In this document: positions 60,328 to 64,000 of the stretch, in pieces
Numbering within the stretch: position 1 is the first letter of the stretch
Layout: every line of letters starts with the position of its first letter
Program-made: the position numbers and the translations under genes
The notes under the pieces: generated by a model
The model's input: the letters and a program-made list of their open reading frames with translations, nothing else
The model's database searches: none
What the model was told of the DNA's origin: nothing
NCBI GenBank assembly: GCA_014338405.1
Contig: JTDE01000206.1
Coordinates: 232,370-296,369, forward strand
Reading direction: 5' to 3'
Length of the DNA: 64,000 bases
Origin: Paragonimus skrjabini miyazakii
Taxonomy: Eukaryota; Platyhelminthes; Trematoda; Plagiorchiida; Troglotrematidae

Positions 60328-60703
60328 CGGAAGAAGAACTAAACTTAAGTTCCCCTCTTGCCAGAGCTCGTCAGTAGTGCACATCTTTGCCACGTCCTGA
60401 ACTGAAACTCCGGCCACGCTTTCATGCTGCAAGCATGTTGATCACTGCGCCGTTGACTTCACAATGGGCACAACCGAATTATCATGTGTGAAAGGTGAAC
60501 GACTTTCGCTTGTGAGTAATGATCGGGTGGCCCGATCGCTTCCAGAGAAGACACAGTAACTATTAACCCTATTAATTCCAATCGATGACCTCTTAACTAA
60601 GACTTCTGACCAAGCTGAAATAACAGAAATCATTAACTTGTTGAGCGACATTCTGATTACGGATGAGTAGTCGAGGATTTTGGTTCCCATATACATTGAA
60701 AAC
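60328..60703 (-). repeat. SINE-A long form with linker
   Basis: Minus-strand SINE-A: truncated 3' block, hammerhead (CTGACGA kept, GAAA changed to GGAA), tRNA-like part, 5' extension (cagtaactattaaccctatt), and linker (gattacggatgagtagtcga). Joined head-to-head to the next segment. Confidence 0.8.
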
Positions 60704-60868
60704 CATGAAAGCGTGGCCGGAGTTCTTGTACAGAACGTGGCAAGGAGGTGCACAACGGACGAGCTCTGACAAGAGGGAAACTCGAGTCCAGTGCTATTTT
60801 TTGGAAGGGGCCGACCGAAAAGTCTATGGGAATGCGACAGCTGCGAACAATTGTGGGTGATGTTAAAT
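60704..60868 (+). repeat. SINE-A inverted arm
   Basis: Plus-strand arm from catgaaagcgtggccgg through a hammerhead (CGGACGA for CTGACGA; GAAA and GTC kept) to gtgggtgatgttaaat. Its inner junction (catgaaagcg) is at the same SINE position as the junction at 20529/20530. Confidence 0.8.
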
Positions 60869-61981
60869 ATATACAATACCGGATGCCCACACGTCTATAC
60901 TTGATCAGGTACAGTGGAATACTTCAGGCAATCATTGCAGTGTACAGTTTAACGTTTGGTTCTCTGTTTTCAAATGTGCAACGGGAACCCGCATGTTTAT
61001 TGTGCAAGCTTTCGGGTCTGCTTGACAAACCTTTATAAATTCGTTTCGCGTCTTCTATCTATGAACTGTGCTACTATTGGAATCCATTCAGTATAATAAA
61101 AGACATGCTCAATGTTTTATATAGCAAGCACATCAAAACTTCACAGATGAAACAAAACTGTTTGTGAGGAAGCATCAGTTAGCACTTATTTAGTTCCCGC
61201 GACGATTAGAGTCGACTCAGGCTTCATCTTTGACAATATTATTTCACCTCAGCATTGGTCGTGTATAGCAAATAATAATCCAGGAAGTTTGCAGAGTTCA
61301 TTGCTTTTAGTCAATTGTTTTACGTCAAATACAATAATATTTCCGGGAGGCAACATTTTCTGGAGGGACAAAAATATTTCCCAAACTGAAATGTTTCTAC
61401 TTAGTGAGTGATAATTTAATGAGAAATTCGATAAATGTGGTTTCATCATGGTGAGCTAAGCAAGGTTAAACTGTCAGAACTTTCAAAATAGTCACGTGTG
61501 TGCATGTTTACGGTCTTGCTGAGACTATACCGTTTGTACTGAGGATATGTATGTATATATTTTTCAAGGAATATGGCATATGGAGAAACCTCAGTTTGAA
61601 GCTTACAGTATACCTTTCTCAGTTGTTGTCTAATGACGAACGATCGTATATCGAGTTGAACAACACCATTGTCTACACATATTTATCAATGAAACAGAAA
61701 CAGTTAACAGTAAAAAATGTATAGTGTTTGTTGCTGTGCAAAACTATGACTATGTGACGGCAGAAATATTATTAGACTGCATCGGTTCATGTAAGATATG
61801 GACTACAATTATCCAAACCAAGGAAATCAATATTATCATGACCACAGTTCTACTCATACTCAAAATCCAGTCGGAAAATAAAGTATGTGGAGTTAAACTG
61901 TACTTCAGGGAATGTCCTTCAGCTAGTGTTATAAAATTCAAAACCTGACCAAGCGTGATTTTGTTTCTTTCTGCGTTTCAG
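60869..61981. other. No firm gene
   Basis: Plus-strand frames of about 74 codons at 61500 and 61724 lie in series before a good acceptor at 61981, but lack ATG or donor support. Confidence 0.3.
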
Positions 61982-62152
61982 CTAAAATATCCTGAATTCA
62001 AATTGCGCTTGTGTCGCTTGATACAGTTTGTCCAGATGTGTATATTTCACGAGGAAATCTCATATCTTCTTATGCATCTTGTCTGCGGAACACTGTTTAC
62101 GTGCCTGAGCGATCGTTTTGTGCTCAATTTTTCAGTGATACTCAACGATTAA
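61982..62152 (+). CDS. Candidate terminal exon
   Basis: A strong acceptor (gattttgtttctttctgcgt, then ttcag) is followed by 56 open codons to TAA: LKYPEFKLRLCRLIQFVQMC then IFHEEISYLLMHLVCGTLFT. Not recognised. Confidence 0.22.
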   Translation, partial: LKYPEFKLRLCRLIQFVQMCIFHEEISYLLMHLVCGTLFTCLSDRFVLNFSVILND

Positions 62153-64000
62153 AGCTACTATTGACTCACCCTTAAGCTAGATTCAGTAGTCGGCTACAGA
62201 CCAGATTTTTGGCTCATCAGAGGAAGGTATGAGGATTTTTCAGAAACAGGTTTATGTACAAAAACAATCCAACCTGAAGTCAATGTTCAGTGAAGCCGAG
62301 TTTGGTTGTACTGTTTCCTCCCTAGTGGGCTAGATCAATTTCGGCTTCCGAGAAACGTTTCCGGCTCGGTTTAGGCAGATTTGTTTCATCAATAAAGGTT
62401 TTAAATATTGGCATTTTGATGGGTCTAATTATTGATCGGTGGACCTTAATGTGTTGCTTCTCGGGCCTAGCAATTAAAAGGGAATGAGGCAACGGAACTA
62501 TATTAGGAGTAGCCTCAAAATGAGAATGTGATGATTCTCGTCAAGAAATTATACCAGAAAAAAGGGACGGATGGACGGTCCAATCAAGATGGAAAAGTTG
62601 TGAAACTCCTGTAGTGTTTAATTAATGTCAACCAAACTCGCTACATTTTATCAGTAAGCTGTAAAATGTTCGTTCATTATAATAGAATATGTAGATCTTA
62701 TATGACTGAAACATCTTAGTCTTGGAAATGATTCGATCATAGTTAACAGAACATTTAATGTGTTTCGAATCAAAGCGTCCTGGTAAAGTATGCATCATTC
62801 ACAAAGATTGTGGTTGGATGTTCGGATATAACACTTAGGTTTCTTTTAATATAAAGTCAACGACATATCAGTTAACAAAACTTACTCTTGAGCTATGCCA
62901 AAAAAATAATACAATCTCTTGGTGAGCCATTACAAAAGTTGGGCAGACAACCTGATATCCTAGCTTTCAAACCTGAACTGTAAAACAAAAAACAACCCGA
63001 CTGAGAAGTTATAACATAAGAACGAGTGGTTAGCACTCTGTCAACCTGTTTATCAATAAGATTTCAATTCTGACAAAGAAACTTCCTCAAACCAGGTGAC
63101 CTTGATACCATATCGAAGGCGCTTTAAGACGGATTAAGCGGGAATAACTGGATAACTCCGAATGTTTGACGTCACAAGTCATGTGTACTCAGGAAGGAAT
63201 CAATAAATTTTTCGGATTGGGGGTACGTGTGAATCTAGATCTAAATCGAGGCAACTAATGAGATGAAACAAGCAAAGAATCAATTGATGTTAAAGAAGAT
63301 GAATGAGATAATCATGATTTCGATCGATTGATCGACTCCCTGGAATCGTTAATGTAGATCATTTTGACCTACACAAAATCGGCTGGAATTTGTCAGAGTT
63401 CAGAACAGTCAGTTATTCGTGGTACCTTTGGTAACGTTGATAGCTCCTTTAATTAAGCGTGTCTGTGCTATTCTCTCCTCTTCTCTAAATATCCTAACAT
63501 TTAGGCGTTCGTTTGTTCATTGAGCTTAGTACTTGGATTGCAATCGTGTCATCACTAACTCATGTGACAACACCAGATTTGGACATATGAATCTTTCACT
63601 GGTTAAGTTGACTGAGCTGCTTGTTTTTATATAATACAAGCATAATATAACCCAGAAATATACCACAACATTTGATTTACAGTACGAGTTACTGCAAGTG
63701 TCAAACAGTTTGGTTGCTCTCGAAGTTGTACTTTATCGTCTTTTGAGGATGATAATAATTGAAGTTGTTGCTTCACAAATATACTGTTCAAGAGAATCGC
63801 CTTTGAAAATTAAACTGTTCTACTAGTCATGAGAAGAAGCGCGTAGCAAACAAGCTTGTTTTCAGTGTTTCATCATCAGGCTAAATACAACACATTTATA
63901 TGGGCTCGACAGGGGTAGTACATCAATAGGGTGAGGGATGGAAGGCATTAATATCAAGTTAGTCAGATTCATCAAATGGTTTTGGCAAATCGGTACTCCT
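62153..64000. other. No gene recognised
   Basis: AT-rich, with no long open frame and no shared repeat seen. Confidence 0.45.

Overview
This is a gene-poor, AT-leaning eukaryotic window that looks like intergenic or intronic DNA from a parasitic flatworm, most probably a digenean trematode. That assignment is inferred from the retroelements: an APE-type CR1/RTE-like element of the fluke sort, at least five Penelope-like elements (PLEs) with GIY-YIG domains, an R2-type element with a restriction-like endonuclease, and tRNA-derived SINEs that carry a hammerhead ribozyme, as in the Sm-alpha family of schistosomes. Nothing bacterial is present: no operons, rRNA, CRISPR or phage genes. I could not tie the window to one species.

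Layout. 0-4.5 kb holds an old SINE copy and a decayed PLE (minus strand). 4.5-7.5 kb is a broken CR1/RTE-like element (plus) interrupted by a 100-N gap. 8.3-8.7 kb has a possible two-exon host gene (minus). 9.7-11.65 kb is a very degenerate PLE (plus). 15.3-16.64 kb is the best PLE, with a promoter-like 3' region (tandem CCAAT/AGGTCA repeats and a TATA box) and a hammerhead-like fold; it runs straight into a SINE. 17-21 kb holds more SINE copies. 24.0-24.7 kb is a third PLE type (minus). 30.2-32.6 kb contains two inverted copies of an unknown exon-intron-exon-like unit around a SINE with an intact hammerhead core and target-site duplication. 33.0-36.45 kb holds a PLE fragment, a 595-N gap and an R2-type element (minus), bracketed by a 45-bp direct repeat. 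38.7-39.3, 53.5 and 60.3-60.9 kb hold further SINE copies, two of them with a long inverted arm. The rest is unique-looking DNA in which I recognise nothing firm.

How the parts relate. The retroelements are mostly dead: stops, frameshifts and lost catalytic residues are visible. The SINEs are non-autonomous and would need enzymes from elsewhere. Two separate families (SINE-A and the PLEs) carry hammerhead-type folds. In the best PLE this fold lies just downstream of a TATA box, so self-cleavage of the transcript near its 5' end is a reasonable hypothesis. Host coding content is uncertain. Outside the retroelements, the number and length of open frames are about what chance gives at this base composition, so the candidate exons listed rest on splice-site context and are low confidence.
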